A DNA stretch of 64,000 nt from the NCBI RefSeq assembly GCF_020172665.1, contig NZ_CP083985.1, positions 1,282,280-1,346,279 on the forward strand. The letters run 5' to 3'. Each line of letters opens with the position of its first letter. The stretch's first letter is position 1. The translations under genes were made by a program, and so were the position numbers. Origin of the DNA: [Mycobacterium] zoologicum (GTDB lineage Bacteria; Actinomycetota; Actinomycetes; Mycobacteriales; Mycobacteriaceae). Positions 55,781 to 64,000 of the stretch are shown here, piece by piece. The notes below the pieces were generated by a model. It saw only the letters and a list, made by a program, of their open reading frames with translations, made no database searches and was not told the origin of the DNA.

Positions 55781-56176
55781 GTGACGGACCGGGGTGGTGT
55801 TTTCCGTCGCGCGTTCTCCTGGTTGCCCTCCCAGTTCGCCTCCCAGAGCGATGCGCCGGTTGGCGCCCCGCGTCAGTTCGGCTCCACCGAGCATCTGTGC
55901 AGCGAGGCCATCGCTGCCTACGTCGACGGCGAGCTGCGGATGAACGCCCATCTGCGTGCCGCCCACCACCTGTCGCTGTGCCCGGACTGCGCGGCCGAAG
56001 TGGAGTATCAGGGCAGGGCGCGTTCGGCATTGCGGGATTCGCACCCGATCCGGATTCCGTCGGCGCTGCTGGGCCTGCTCTCGCAGATTCCCGAATGCTC
56101 TCCCGAGGACCCGACCACCCCGATGCAGGCCCGGTTCACCGACGGCAAACCGGAAGATCGCCGTAAACGTCGGTAA
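55781..56176 (+). CDS. rseA: anti-sigma-E factor RseA
   Basis: RseA binds SigE and keeps it inactive; in M. tuberculosis it is phosphorylated by PknB and degraded by ClpC1P2 on surface stress. The 131-residue protein has the zinc anti-sigma motif as His-x3-Cys-x2-Cys in HHLSLCPDC (about residues 60-68), preceded by LCSEAIAAYVDGELRMNAHLRAA. GTG 55781 is chosen because GGAGAGGAG lies just upstream and the N-terminus then resembles Rv1222. The C-terminal tail is shorter than in M. tuberculosis. The htrA gene follows after 63 bp. Confidence 0.92.
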   Translation: MTDRGGVFRRAFSWLPSQFASQSDAPVGAPRQFGSTEHLCSEAIAAYVDGELRMNAHLRAAHHLSLCPDCAAEVEYQGRARSALRDSHPIRIPSALLGLLSQIPECSPEDPTTPMQARFTDGKPEDRRKRR

Positions 56177-56239
56177 GGTGGACCCAGTGCCTTCGGCGCC
56201 TGGACAGCCCACCCAGGGGCGGACCCGGAAGAGGATTAG

Positions 56240-57739
<1,500 letters not shown>

Positions 57740-58126
57740 ATGTTCGCCAACGTCGGCTGGGGCGAGATGCTGGTCCTAGTGGTGGTCGGCCTGGTGATCC
57801 TGGGCCCCGAGCGGCTGCCCGGCGCCATCCGTTGGACCGCCGGCGCGCTGCGCCAGGCCCGCGACTACGTCACCACGGCCACCGATCAGCTGCGCGAGGA
57901 GATCGGCCCGGAGTTCGAGGACCTGCGGGCGCCGCTGAACGAGCTGCAGAAACTGCGCGGCATGACGCCGCGGGCCGCGCTGACCAAGCATCTGCTCGAC
58001 GGCGACGACTCGGTGTTCACCGCGGTCGGTTCACTGGCCGAGAATCCGTTCACGGCGCCGGCTCCCGCGCCGTCTGCGGCGCCCAAGCTGCGCGGGCCGG
58101 CCCCGTTCGACGCCGACGCGACGTAG
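57740..58126 (+). CDS. tatB: Sec-independent translocase component TatB
   Basis: TatB, with TatC, recognises twin-arginine signal peptides of folded exported proteins. The 128-residue protein starts [20 protein letters not shown] and continues LGPERLP, the hallmark N-terminal helix and Gly-Pro-Glu hinge. An amphipathic helix with many Arg/Glu residues (~30-60) and a Pro/Ala-rich tail follow. ATG 57740 directly follows the htrA stop. tatA and tatC are not in the window, as in M. tuberculosis. Rv1225c-Rv1228 of M. tuberculosis are absent and mrp follows, convergent, after 53 bp. Confidence 0.95.
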   Translation: MFANVGWGEMLVLVVVGLVILGPERLPGAIRWTAGALRQARDYVTTATDQLREEIGPEFEDLRAPLNELQKLRGMTPRAALTKHLLDGDDSVFTAVGSLAENPFTAPAPAPSAAPKLRGPAPFDADAT

Positions 58127-58179
58127 CCGATCGCAAGCGCGACGGAGTCGGGCGCCGCGGGTCACCGCGATTGACCCAG

Positions 58180-59331
58180 TCAGCGCTGGGTGTTGCCGGT
58201 GTTCAGGCCGAGTGACATCCCGACCAGGCCGCGGCTGCGGGTGGACAGCTGCTCGGCGATCCGGCGCAGCTCCTTGCCGGCCGGCGAATCCGGCGACAGC
58301 ACCACCGGCGCACCCGAGTCGCCGCCGGTCACCATCTCGGTGTCGATCGGCACCTGACCCAGCAGGGGCACGTCGCGGCCCATCGCCCGGGTCAGCCGCT
58401 CGGCCACCCGCTCGCCGCCGCCTTCGCCGAACAGGTGCATGGTGGACCCGTCGGGCATGGCCAGCCCGGCCATGTTCTCCACCACGCCCACCACTTGCTG
58501 ACGGGTCTGCAGGGCGATCGCCCCGGCCCGCTCGGCCACCTCGGCGGCCGCCTGCTGCGGGGTGGTGACCACCAGGATCTCCGCGTTGGGCACCAGCTGG
58601 GCCACCGAGATGGCGATGTCACCGGTGCCCGGCGGCAGGTCCAGCAGCAGGATGTCCAGGTCGCCCCAGTAGACGTCGGCGAGGAACTGCTGCAACGCCC
58701 GGTGCAGCATCGGGCCGCGCCACACCACCGGGGTGTTGCCCTTGGTGAACATCGCGATCGAGATGACCTTCACGCCATAGCCGATCGGCGGCATGATCAT
58801 CGAGTCCACCTGGCTGGGCAGCGCGGTCACGCCCATCATCCGCGGCACCGAGTGGCCGTAGATGTCGGCGTCGAGCACACCGACCGACAGGCCGCGCTCG
58901 GCCAGTGCCACGGCCAGGTTGACCGTCACGCTGGACTTGCCGACCCCGCCCTTGCCCGACGCGATGGCATACACCTTGGTCAGCGAACCGGGCTGGGCGA
59001 ACGGAATGACGGGTTCCTTGGCGTCACCGCGCAGCTGTTTGCGCAACTCGGCGCGCTGCTCGTCGCTGAACACGTCCAGGGTCACCTTCACCGGTCCGGT
59101 GCCGGGCACGTCGTTGACGGCGTTGGTCACCATGTTGGTGATCTCCGATTTCATCGGACAGCCGGAAATCGTCAGGTAGATGGTGACGTGAACGCTGTGG
59201 TCATCGGCGATCTCGATGCTCTTGACCATGCCGAGTTCGGTGAGCGGACGCCGGATGTCGGGGTCGAGCACGGTGCCCAGTGCTGCATAGACCGCGGTGT
59301 GCAGGGCGGCGGTGTCGTCTTGAGTTGCCAT
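58180..59331 (-). CDS. mrp: Mrp/NBP35-family Fe-S carrier ATPase
   Basis: Mrp is a P-loop NTPase thought to carry or deliver Fe-S clusters to apoproteins. The 383-residue protein has an N-terminal DUF59/MIP18 domain (1-~95, ISGCPMKSEI), then the deviant Walker A GKGGVGKSS (about residues 125-133) and LDADIYGHSVPRMMG. LLDLPPGTGD (~228) and ENMAGLAMPDG follow. The usual C-x-x-C cluster motif near the C-terminus is not seen, as in some actinobacterial members. The start could be ATG 59331 or GTG 59334; TAGACT at 59345-59340 fits a leaderless 5' end. Confidence 0.92.
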   Translation of the reverse strand: MATQDDTAALHTAVYAALGTVLDPDIRRPLTELGMVKSIEIADDHSVHVTIYLTISGCPMKSEITNMVTNAVNDVPGTGPVKVTLDVFSDEQRAELRKQLRGDAKEPVIPFAQPGSLTKVYAIASGKGGVGKSSVTVNLAVALAERGLSVGVLDADIYGHSVPRMMGVTALPSQVDSMIMPPIGYGVKVISIAMFTKGNTPVVWRGPMLHRALQQFLADVYWGDLDILLLDLPPGTGDIAISVAQLVPNAEILVVTTPQQAAAEVAERAGAIALQTRQQVVGVVENMAGLAMPDGSTMHLFGEGGGERVAERLTRAMGRDVPLLGQVPIDTEMVTGGDSGAPVVLSPDSPAGKELRRIAEQLSTRSRGLVGMSLGLNTGNTQR

Positions 59332-59380
59332 CACAGATGAGTCTAAGCCAGGGCTTGCGAGACCCCGAGAGTGATCTTGG

Positions 59381-60724
59381 TCAAGCGGGCGGGCCGGCCT
59401 GCGGGCCGTTCGGCGGAACGTCATTCGGCGCGGGGGCCTGAGCCTGAGCGGGCATGGCCGGCGGCTCGTCCGGGGCTGCGATCGGCGCGGGTGCCACGGC
59501 ATACGCCGGCATCGGCGCTGCCGGGGCCGGGGCTGCCTCCGGGGGCGTGAACGGCTGGGGAGCCTGCGGTCCCGGACCGGCCTGTGCCGCCGTCGGCGAC
59601 TGCGGCTCCAGGCAGATCATGCGGCAGGTCACCGTCGGACGCGCCGGCTCGGCGGGGGTCATCCACGGCGGCACCCACGGCTGGTTGGTGAGCGGGTTCT
59701 CCGCGGTGGACTGGCCCAGGTCGATCACCGACGACCCGGCCGTCGGATCGACCGAGGACAGTCCGTGCAGGTTCAGCGGCGATCCCGGTCCCAGGCCCTC
59801 GGGGTGCTCCAGGTGCTCCAGGTGAATGTCGGCGATCGGCGGCGCCGGGCCGACGATCGGCGGCAGATCCACCGGTGCCACACCGGTGGCATAGGCAGCC
59901 GCCCAGCCCATCACGTTCTCCGCGTAGGCCATCGAGTTGTTGTAGCGCAGGATCGCGGTCAGCACCTGGGAGTGCTCGCGCAGGTTGAGCCCGCCGCTGC
60001 ACAGGTAGCGCGCCGCGGCCAGCGTCGCGTCGAAGACGTTCTGCGGGTCGGCTCTTCCGTCACCGTCGCCGTCGGCGGCGTAGCGCGCCCACGTTCCGGG
60101 CAGGAATTGCATCGGGCCCATGGCACGGGCGTAGACGACCCGTCCGGGGGTGGCGGTGTTGGCAACGATCACCTCGTTGCCCGGCAGGGTTCCGTCCAGC
60201 GTCGGGCCGTAGATCGGCTGCAGTACGGTGCCGTGCACGTCGGTGGCCCCGCCGTTGGCGTGGCTGGATTCGATGCGGCCGATACCGGCCAGCAGATTCC
60301 AGCTGATCCCACATTCGGGCGCCGCCACCGACATCTGATGTTCGGCGCTGCGGTAGGCCGCCAGGGCGGTCTTGGGGATGCCCAGCGTGCCGGGCGAGAA
60401 GACCACCGCCGCCGGTTGCACCGACAGTGCCCCCGCGGCCACGTGCAGGTTCGCCTGCGGGGGGCGGCGGACCGCGACCACCGCCGGGCCAGGGGAGCTC
60501 TTGGCGGCGGAGCCGGTGTTCACCGAGGCCGCAAGCGGCGTCACCGCCGCGGTGCGCAGCGGAAGGACGGTCACAGACCGGGGCGTGGCGCCCACCGCGC
60601 CGGCGAACACCAGTGGGGTGATGAAGGTCAGGCCGAACGCCGGACGCAGGGCAGCGCGCGCTGACCTGCGCCACTTGGCCGCGCGGGGTAGCTGCCCCTC
60701 CGCTGCGGTCCCCCCTGTCGGCAC
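59381..60724 (-). CDS. exported lytic-transglycosylase-like protein (Rv1230c-like)
   Basis: The 447-residue protein has an N-terminal membrane/signal segment (ALRPAFGLTFITPLVFAGAVG, about residues 25-45) and a lysozyme-like SLT domain. That domain includes SWNLLAGIGRIESSHANGGATD (catalytic Glu in RIESSH, about 153), MGPMQFLPGTWARYAADGDGD and ILRYNNSMAYAENVMGWA. A long Pro/Ala-rich tail with a Cys pair follows. It probably cleaves peptidoglycan. Upstream, a TATGGT hexamer (minus strand, 60786-60781) and a 7-bp hairpin in the leader suggest a ~50-base 5' untranslated region. It corresponds to Rv1230c. Confidence 0.85.
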   Translation of the reverse strand: MPTGGTAAEGQLPRAAKWRRSARAALRPAFGLTFITPLVFAGAVGATPRSVTVLPLRTAAVTPLAASVNTGSAAKSSPGPAVVAVRRPPQANLHVAAGALSVQPAAVVFSPGTLGIPKTALAAYRSAEHQMSVAAPECGISWNLLAGIGRIESSHANGGATDVHGTVLQPIYGPTLDGTLPGNEVIVANTATPGRVVYARAMGPMQFLPGTWARYAADGDGDGRADPQNVFDATLAAARYLCSGGLNLREHSQVLTAILRYNNSMAYAENVMGWAAAYATGVAPVDLPPIVGPAPPIADIHLEHLEHPEGLGPGSPLNLHGLSSVDPTAGSSVIDLGQSTAENPLTNQPWVPPWMTPAEPARPTVTCRMICLEPQSPTAAQAGPGPQAPQPFTPPEAAPAPAAPMPAYAVAPAPIAAPDEPPAMPAQAQAPAPNDVPPNGPQAGPPA

Positions 60725-60831
60725 TCGTTCGCCCCTCGTTCGCGGTGATGAAACCCGTCGCGGGCTTCGTGAACTACGTCACCATACCCAACGCCGGTAC
60801 CGCTGGTGAGGCTATCCGCGCCAGTGGATGC

Positions 60832-61377
60832 TCAGTTTGGTTTGCCGGATTGCGGCGCTGCCGGCTCGTCATCGACGATCTCAGGCTCCGGGCGAAACGC
60901 CTCGAGCGCCTCGCGGAGCCGCTCGAGTTCGTGGTGCAGGTAATCGCGGGTAGGGACCTCACCTACCGCCAGCCGCAGTGACGCCAGCTCCCGGGCCAGA
61001 TATTCGGTGTCGGCCTTGGTCTGGGCGGCCCGCCGCCGGTCCTCGTCCAGGCTGACCCGGTCGCGGTTCTCCTGCCGATTCTGGGCCAGCAGGATCAGCG
61101 GCGCCGCGTAGGCGGCCTGGGTGGAAAAAGCCAGGTTGAGCAGGATGAACGGGTAGGGGTCCCACTTCAGGCTGACCGCGTAGATGTTCAACAAGATCCA
61201 GCCCACCACCAGCACCGTCTGGATCGCCAGGTAACGGCCGGTGCCGAAGAACCGCGCCACCGACTCGGTGAAGCGACCCAGGGCGTCGGGGTCCATCCGC
61301 AGGCCGGGCAGCCGCGAGGTGCGTGGTGTGGACAGCCGCTGCGATGATGAGCGGTCGGTCGCTCGGTCGGTCATCAC
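60832..61377 (-). CDS. DUF1003 membrane protein (Rv1231c-like)
   Basis: The 181-residue protein matches DUF1003: FTESVARFFGTGRYLAIQTVLVVGWILLNIY (first membrane segment, about residues 37-67), then DPYPFILLNLAFSTQAAYAAPLILLAQNRQ (second segment) and a charged coiled coil with QENRDRVSLDEDR. The family has no known function. GTG 61377 overlaps the stop of the upstream CBS/MgtE-N gene by four bases, so the pair is cotranscribed, as in Rv1232c-Rv1231c. Confidence 0.88.
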   Translation of the reverse strand: MMTDRATDRSSSQRLSTPRTSRLPGLRMDPDALGRFTESVARFFGTGRYLAIQTVLVVGWILLNIYAVSLKWDPYPFILLNLAFSTQAAYAAPLILLAQNRQENRDRVSLDEDRRRAAQTKADTEYLARELASLRLAVGEVPTRDYLHHELERLREALEAFRPEPEIVDDEPAAPQSGKPN

Positions 61378-62669
61378 GGCCTCCCGGCAAGTTTCGGCCC
61401 CAGGTCGGGCTCGGGGGTTTCACGCCAATCATGCGGCAGCAGGTGATCCAGCACGTCGTCGACGGTGACCGCGCCCAGCAGGTGAAACTCTTCGTCGAGC
61501 ACCGGCCCGCAGACCAGGTTGTAGGCGGCGAAATAGCGGGTCAGCTCCGCCAGGGCAACCTCCGGATTCAGCACCGGCAGATCCGAGTCGACGATCCCGC
61601 CGATCAGGTCGGCCGGTGGTTCGCGCAGCAGCCGTTGCAACGGGACGCAGCCCAGGTAGCGGCCGGTCGGGGTGGCGGTGGGTGCGCGCGTGACGAACAC
61701 CAGTGACGACAGCGCCGGGGTGAGGTCGGGGTCGCGTACCCGGGCCAGCGCCTCGGCGATCGACGTGTCGGCGGTCAGCACCACCGGGTTGGAGGTCATC
61801 AGGCCACCCGCGGTGTCGGGGGAGTGCTCCAGCAGTCGGCGCACCGGATCGGAGTCGTCGGGGTCCATCCGTGCCAGCAGTGCCTCGGCTTCGCTGGGGT
61901 TGATGGCACCCAGCAGGTCGGCCGCGTCGTCGGGGTCCATCTCCTCGAGCACGTCGGCGGCGCGTTCGGTGCCCAGCTGGACCAGCACCGCCGCCTGGCG
62001 TTCCTCCGGCAGCTCTTGGAGGATGTCGGCCAGCCGCGCGTTGTCCATCGCGCTGATCACCTCGTAGCGGCGCTTGGGCGGCAGCTCACGGATGGCGTCG
62101 GCGACTTCGATGGGCCGCCAGCCCTCGAACTGTTGCAGCAACTGGGCCACACCCTGGCCGGGCATGGCCAGCGCCGACGGGGTCAGGCCCTGCACGTTGT
62201 GCCAGTCCACGGTGTGCACGGCGGCACGACGGCCCAACCGCCGCGAGTGCCGCACCGCGATGCGCGTTACCAGCCAGTCGCGGGTGCGGCTCTGTTCGAT
62301 GGCCAGATCGGTGACGGTCACATCGACGCCGGCCAGCTCGGGAAGTTCGGGGTCGGTGATGCGAACCTTGGTGTCGAGCACCTGGCCCAGCACCAGCGCT
62401 TCACCGGGCCGCTGGGTGAACTTGCGCAGCGACACCGTCCCGGTGTTCAGTGTGACCGCATGCGGCTCGATCGCCGCGACGCGCAGGATGGGTACGAAAA
62501 TCCTTCGGCGCGTGGGCAATTCGATGACGAGGCCGAGCACTCGCGGTTGCTGACGCACGATGCTGAGGCTGATCACGACGTCGCGAACCCGTCCGACGGA
62601 TTCGCCGGACGCGCCCAGGACCAACATTCGTGCCAGCCGCGCCGCGTAAACCCTGTTGTTCGACGCCAT
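61374..62669 (-). CDS. MgtE-N/CBS-domain protein (Rv1232c-like)
   Basis: The 431-residue protein starts with a PRC-barrel-like region (VGRVRDVVISLSIVRQQPRVLGLVIELPTRRRIFVPI, about residues 25-62). An MgtE N-terminal domain follows, with repeated short helices (LADILQELPEERQAAVLVQLG, AADVLEEMDPDDAADLLGAI), then a CBS pair (~285-400). It lacks the MgtE membrane channel, so it may be a cytosolic Mg2+ or nucleotide sensor. ATG 62669 is seven bases after TACCCT (minus strand, 62682-62677). It is divergent from the malyl-CoA-lyase-like gene with only 24 bp between starts. Confidence 0.88.
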   Translation of the reverse strand: MASNNRVYAARLARMLVLGASGESVGRVRDVVISLSIVRQQPRVLGLVIELPTRRRIFVPILRVAAIEPHAVTLNTGTVSLRKFTQRPGEALVLGQVLDTKVRITDPELPELAGVDVTVTDLAIEQSRTRDWLVTRIAVRHSRRLGRRAAVHTVDWHNVQGLTPSALAMPGQGVAQLLQQFEGWRPIEVADAIRELPPKRRYEVISAMDNARLADILQELPEERQAAVLVQLGTERAADVLEEMDPDDAADLLGAINPSEAEALLARMDPDDSDPVRRLLEHSPDTAGGLMTSNPVVLTADTSIAEALARVRDPDLTPALSSLVFVTRAPTATPTGRYLGCVPLQRLLREPPADLIGGIVDSDLPVLNPEVALAELTRYFAAYNLVCGPVLDEEFHLLGAVTVDDVLDHLLPHDWRETPEPDLGPKLAGRP

Positions 62670-62693
62670 GGTTGAAAGGGTAAGAGTGATTGG

Positions 62694-63665
62694 GTGACCA
62701 ACGCATATCGGCCCCGCCGGACCTGCCTGTCGGTACCGGGCAGCAGCCAGAAGATGATCGACAAGGCCAAGGCTCTGCCTGCCGACGAGATCTTCCTCGA
62801 TCTGGAGGATGCCGTCGCGCCGGCCGCCAAGGAGCAGGCGCGGGCCCGGGTCGCCGAAGCGCTCGCGGCGCCGGGCTGGTCGGCGCCGCTGGTCGGGGTG
62901 CGCGTCAACGACTGGACCACCGCATGGACTCACGCCGATCTGATCGAGGTGGTCTCAGCCGTCGGCGCCGCAGGGACCCGCCTCGACGTCGTGGTGCTGC
63001 CCAAGGTGTCCGAGGCCTCCCACGTGCAGGCGCTCGACCTGTTGCTCACCCAGCTGGAGACCGTCCACGGCCTGCCGGCCGGCCAGATCGGTATCGACGC
63101 CCAGATCGAGGACGCCCGCGGGCTGACCAACATCAACGCGATCGCCGCAGCCCCGCGGGTACAGGCACTGGTCCTGGGCCCGGCCGACCTGATGGCCAGC
63201 CTCAACACCCGCACCCTGGAAGTCGGCGAGCAGCCCGAGGGCTACACCGAGGGCGACGCCTATCACCACGTGCTGATGACGATCCTGGTCGCCGCCCGCG
63301 CCCACGGGATCGCCGCGGTGGACGGGCCGTATCTGAAGGTTCGCGACGTCGAGGCGTTCCGCCGGGTGGCCGGCCGGTCGGCCGCGCTGGGCTTCGACGG
63401 CAAATGGGTGCTGCACCCCGACCAGATCGCCGCCGGCAATGAGATCTTCAGCCCACGCCAGGCCGAGTACGACCACGCCGAGCTGATCCTGGAGGCCTAC
63501 GCGTGGCACACCTCGCAGGCCGGCGGGGCGCGCGGCGCGGTGATGCTCGGCGACGAGATGCTCGACGAGGCCAGCCGCAAGATGGCGCTGGTGGTGGCCG
63601 GCAAGGGCCGGGCGGCCGGGATGCGCCGGCAGACGGCGCCGTTTGAGCCTCCGCCTAAGGGGTGA
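62694..63665 (+). CDS. HpcH/HpaI aldolase family: malyl-CoA / citryl-CoA lyase-like (CitE/Mcl)
   Basis: The 323-residue protein has the TIM-barrel CitE-like motifs: CLSVPGSSQKMIDKA (about residues 11-25), DEIFLDLEDAVAP (~31, Asp/Glu metal ligands), VGVRVN (CoA/substrate Arg) and AQIEDARGLTNI (~138, second metal Glu). GPADLMASL follows, then GKWVLHPDQI near the C-terminus. Length and motifs favour L-malyl-CoA or beta-methylmalyl-CoA lyase over the citrate lyase beta subunit, as no citrate lyase partners are present. It lies between the Rv1232c- and Rv1233c-like genes, where M. tuberculosis has no such gene. Confidence 0.85.
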   Translation: MTNAYRPRRTCLSVPGSSQKMIDKAKALPADEIFLDLEDAVAPAAKEQARARVAEALAAPGWSAPLVGVRVNDWTTAWTHADLIEVVSAVGAAGTRLDVVVLPKVSEASHVQALDLLLTQLETVHGLPAGQIGIDAQIEDARGLTNINAIAAAPRVQALVLGPADLMASLNTRTLEVGEQPEGYTEGDAYHHVLMTILVAARAHGIAAVDGPYLKVRDVEAFRRVAGRSAALGFDGKWVLHPDQIAAGNEIFSPRQAEYDHAELILEAYAWHTSQAGGARGAVMLGDEMLDEASRKMALVVAGKGRAAGMRRQTAPFEPPPKG

Positions 63666-63671
63666 GCCGGG

Positions 63672-63981
63672 TCAGTGCAGTGCGGCGATGGCCAGGACGA
63701 ACGACAGCACCACAGCCGCGCCGCCGACTGCGGTGCCGGCCACCGCCATTCCGTGCCCGGCTTCGCCGGTCCGCTTGATCTGGCTTATCGCGACCACACC
63801 CAGGACGGCACCGACGAGCGCCAGCGGCCAGAACAAAAGGCCCAGCAGCGAGGCCACCAGTGAGCTGATCGCCAGGACGTTGGTGCGCTGCGCCTGGCCG
63901 GGGTTGTAGTAGCCGCCCGGATACGGTGCGCCGTATCCGGGCGGTGCGCCGAAGCCGGGGGGCGGGCCGTACGGCGAGGGC
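63672..63981 (-). CDS. DUF4190-type small membrane protein, N-terminus lost at contig end (Rv1233c-like)
   Basis: The minus-strand frame contains a Pro/Gly/Tyr-rich cytoplasmic segment (PSPYGPPPGFGAPPGYGAPY). Two membrane helices (VLAISSLVASLLGLLFWPLALVGAVLGVVAI and MAVAGTAVGGAAVVLSFVLAIAAL) are joined by the SQIKRTGEAGHG loop that marks DUF4190. About 103 residues are genuine. The apparent start MCIRDR lies in the adapter sequence at 63982-64000 and is not part of the gene, whose true N-terminus lies beyond the contig end. It corresponds to Rv1233c. Confidence 0.8.
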
Positions 63982-64000
63982 CTGTCTCTTATACACATCT
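63982..64000. other. Nextera/Tn5 transposase adapter sequence (sequencing artefact)
   Basis: The last 19 bases, CTGTCTCTTATACACATCT, are exactly the reverse complement of the Tn5 mosaic end used in Nextera libraries. They translate in reverse frames to the well-known artefact peptides MCIRDR and VYKRQ. They mark an untrimmed read at the end of the contig and are not chromosomal sequence. Confidence 0.97.

Noticed and set aside
63655..63996. ORF beginning MYKRQ at the contig end
   Set aside because: The start is translated from the Nextera adapter, and the rest is an off-frame shadow of the DUF4190 gene.

Overview
This window is one end of a contig from a high-GC, non-tuberculous member of the Mycobacteriaceae. 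The evidence is the collection of mycobacterial genes in an order that follows the Mycobacterium tuberculosis Rv1156-Rv1233c interval: pimE, mutT2, narGHJI, typA, lpqW, mshB, fbiC, fadH, dapC, fadD36, dapD, dapE, a LOG-type gene, fadD6, folP2, gpgS, tag, glgC, an Rv1217c/Rv1218c-type ABC transporter, sigE, rseA, htrA, tatB and mrp. Comparisons with M. tuberculosis rest on remembered gene order and protein families; no search was run. I see no rRNA, tRNA, CRISPR array or transposase. The last 19 bases are a Nextera/Tn5 sequencing adapter, so the contig ends artificially inside a gene.

Layout. 1-3592: a DNA-repair-like HhH protein (5' truncated), a DUF1059 protein, a secreted Ala/Pro-rich protein, the PIM mannosyltransferase pimE, a pterin dehydratase and mutT2. 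3597-11621: the nitrate reductase operon narGHJI behind a leader with a cysteine-containing upstream ORF, extended by two overlapping genes (DUF732 and RidA), then a MarR regulator. 11673-20668: typA, lpqW, a secreted protein, mshB with a coupled 35-residue ORF and a membrane protein, then fbiC (F420 precursor synthesis), whose leader also carries a short cysteine-containing ORF. 20759-24557: fadH-padR facing dapC across a long dyad. 24554-32443: a block that differs from the M. tuberculosis order (hydrolase/SDR/TetR set, HNH-Excalibur nuclease, psuG, orphan cytochrome oxidase subunit I, VOC protein, cysteine-bearing HTH regulator). 32580-38453: fadD36, a small lipoprotein and a TetR-MmpS-MmpL export module. 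38535-49997: lysine/DAP genes (dapD, dapE), a STAND ATPase, a LOG enzyme, fadD6, folP2-gpgS, a DivIVA-like protein, tag, a DUF3117 protein, a decayed glgM and an intact glgC. 50017-59331: a methyltransferase, the ABC exporter with its TetR, an O-methyltransferase, the sigE-rseA-htrA-tatB envelope-stress cluster and mrp. 59381-63981: envelope proteins, a CBS/MgtE-N protein, a malyl-CoA-lyase-like enzyme and the truncated last gene.

How they fit together. Much of the window serves the cell envelope and redox balance: PimE and LpqW act at the PIM/LAM branch point, MshB makes mycothiol, GpgS starts methylglucose lipopolysaccharide, DapC/D/E make diaminopimelate, and SigE/RseA/HtrA sense envelope stress. 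NarGHJI and the extra CtaD are respiratory. The observations I rate highest are the two Met-Ala-Cys upstream ORFs in front of Fe-S enzymes (narG, fbiC), the glgM pseudogene beside an intact glgC, a three-copy family of intergenic palindromes, several well-formed operator dyads and the adapter at the contig end.
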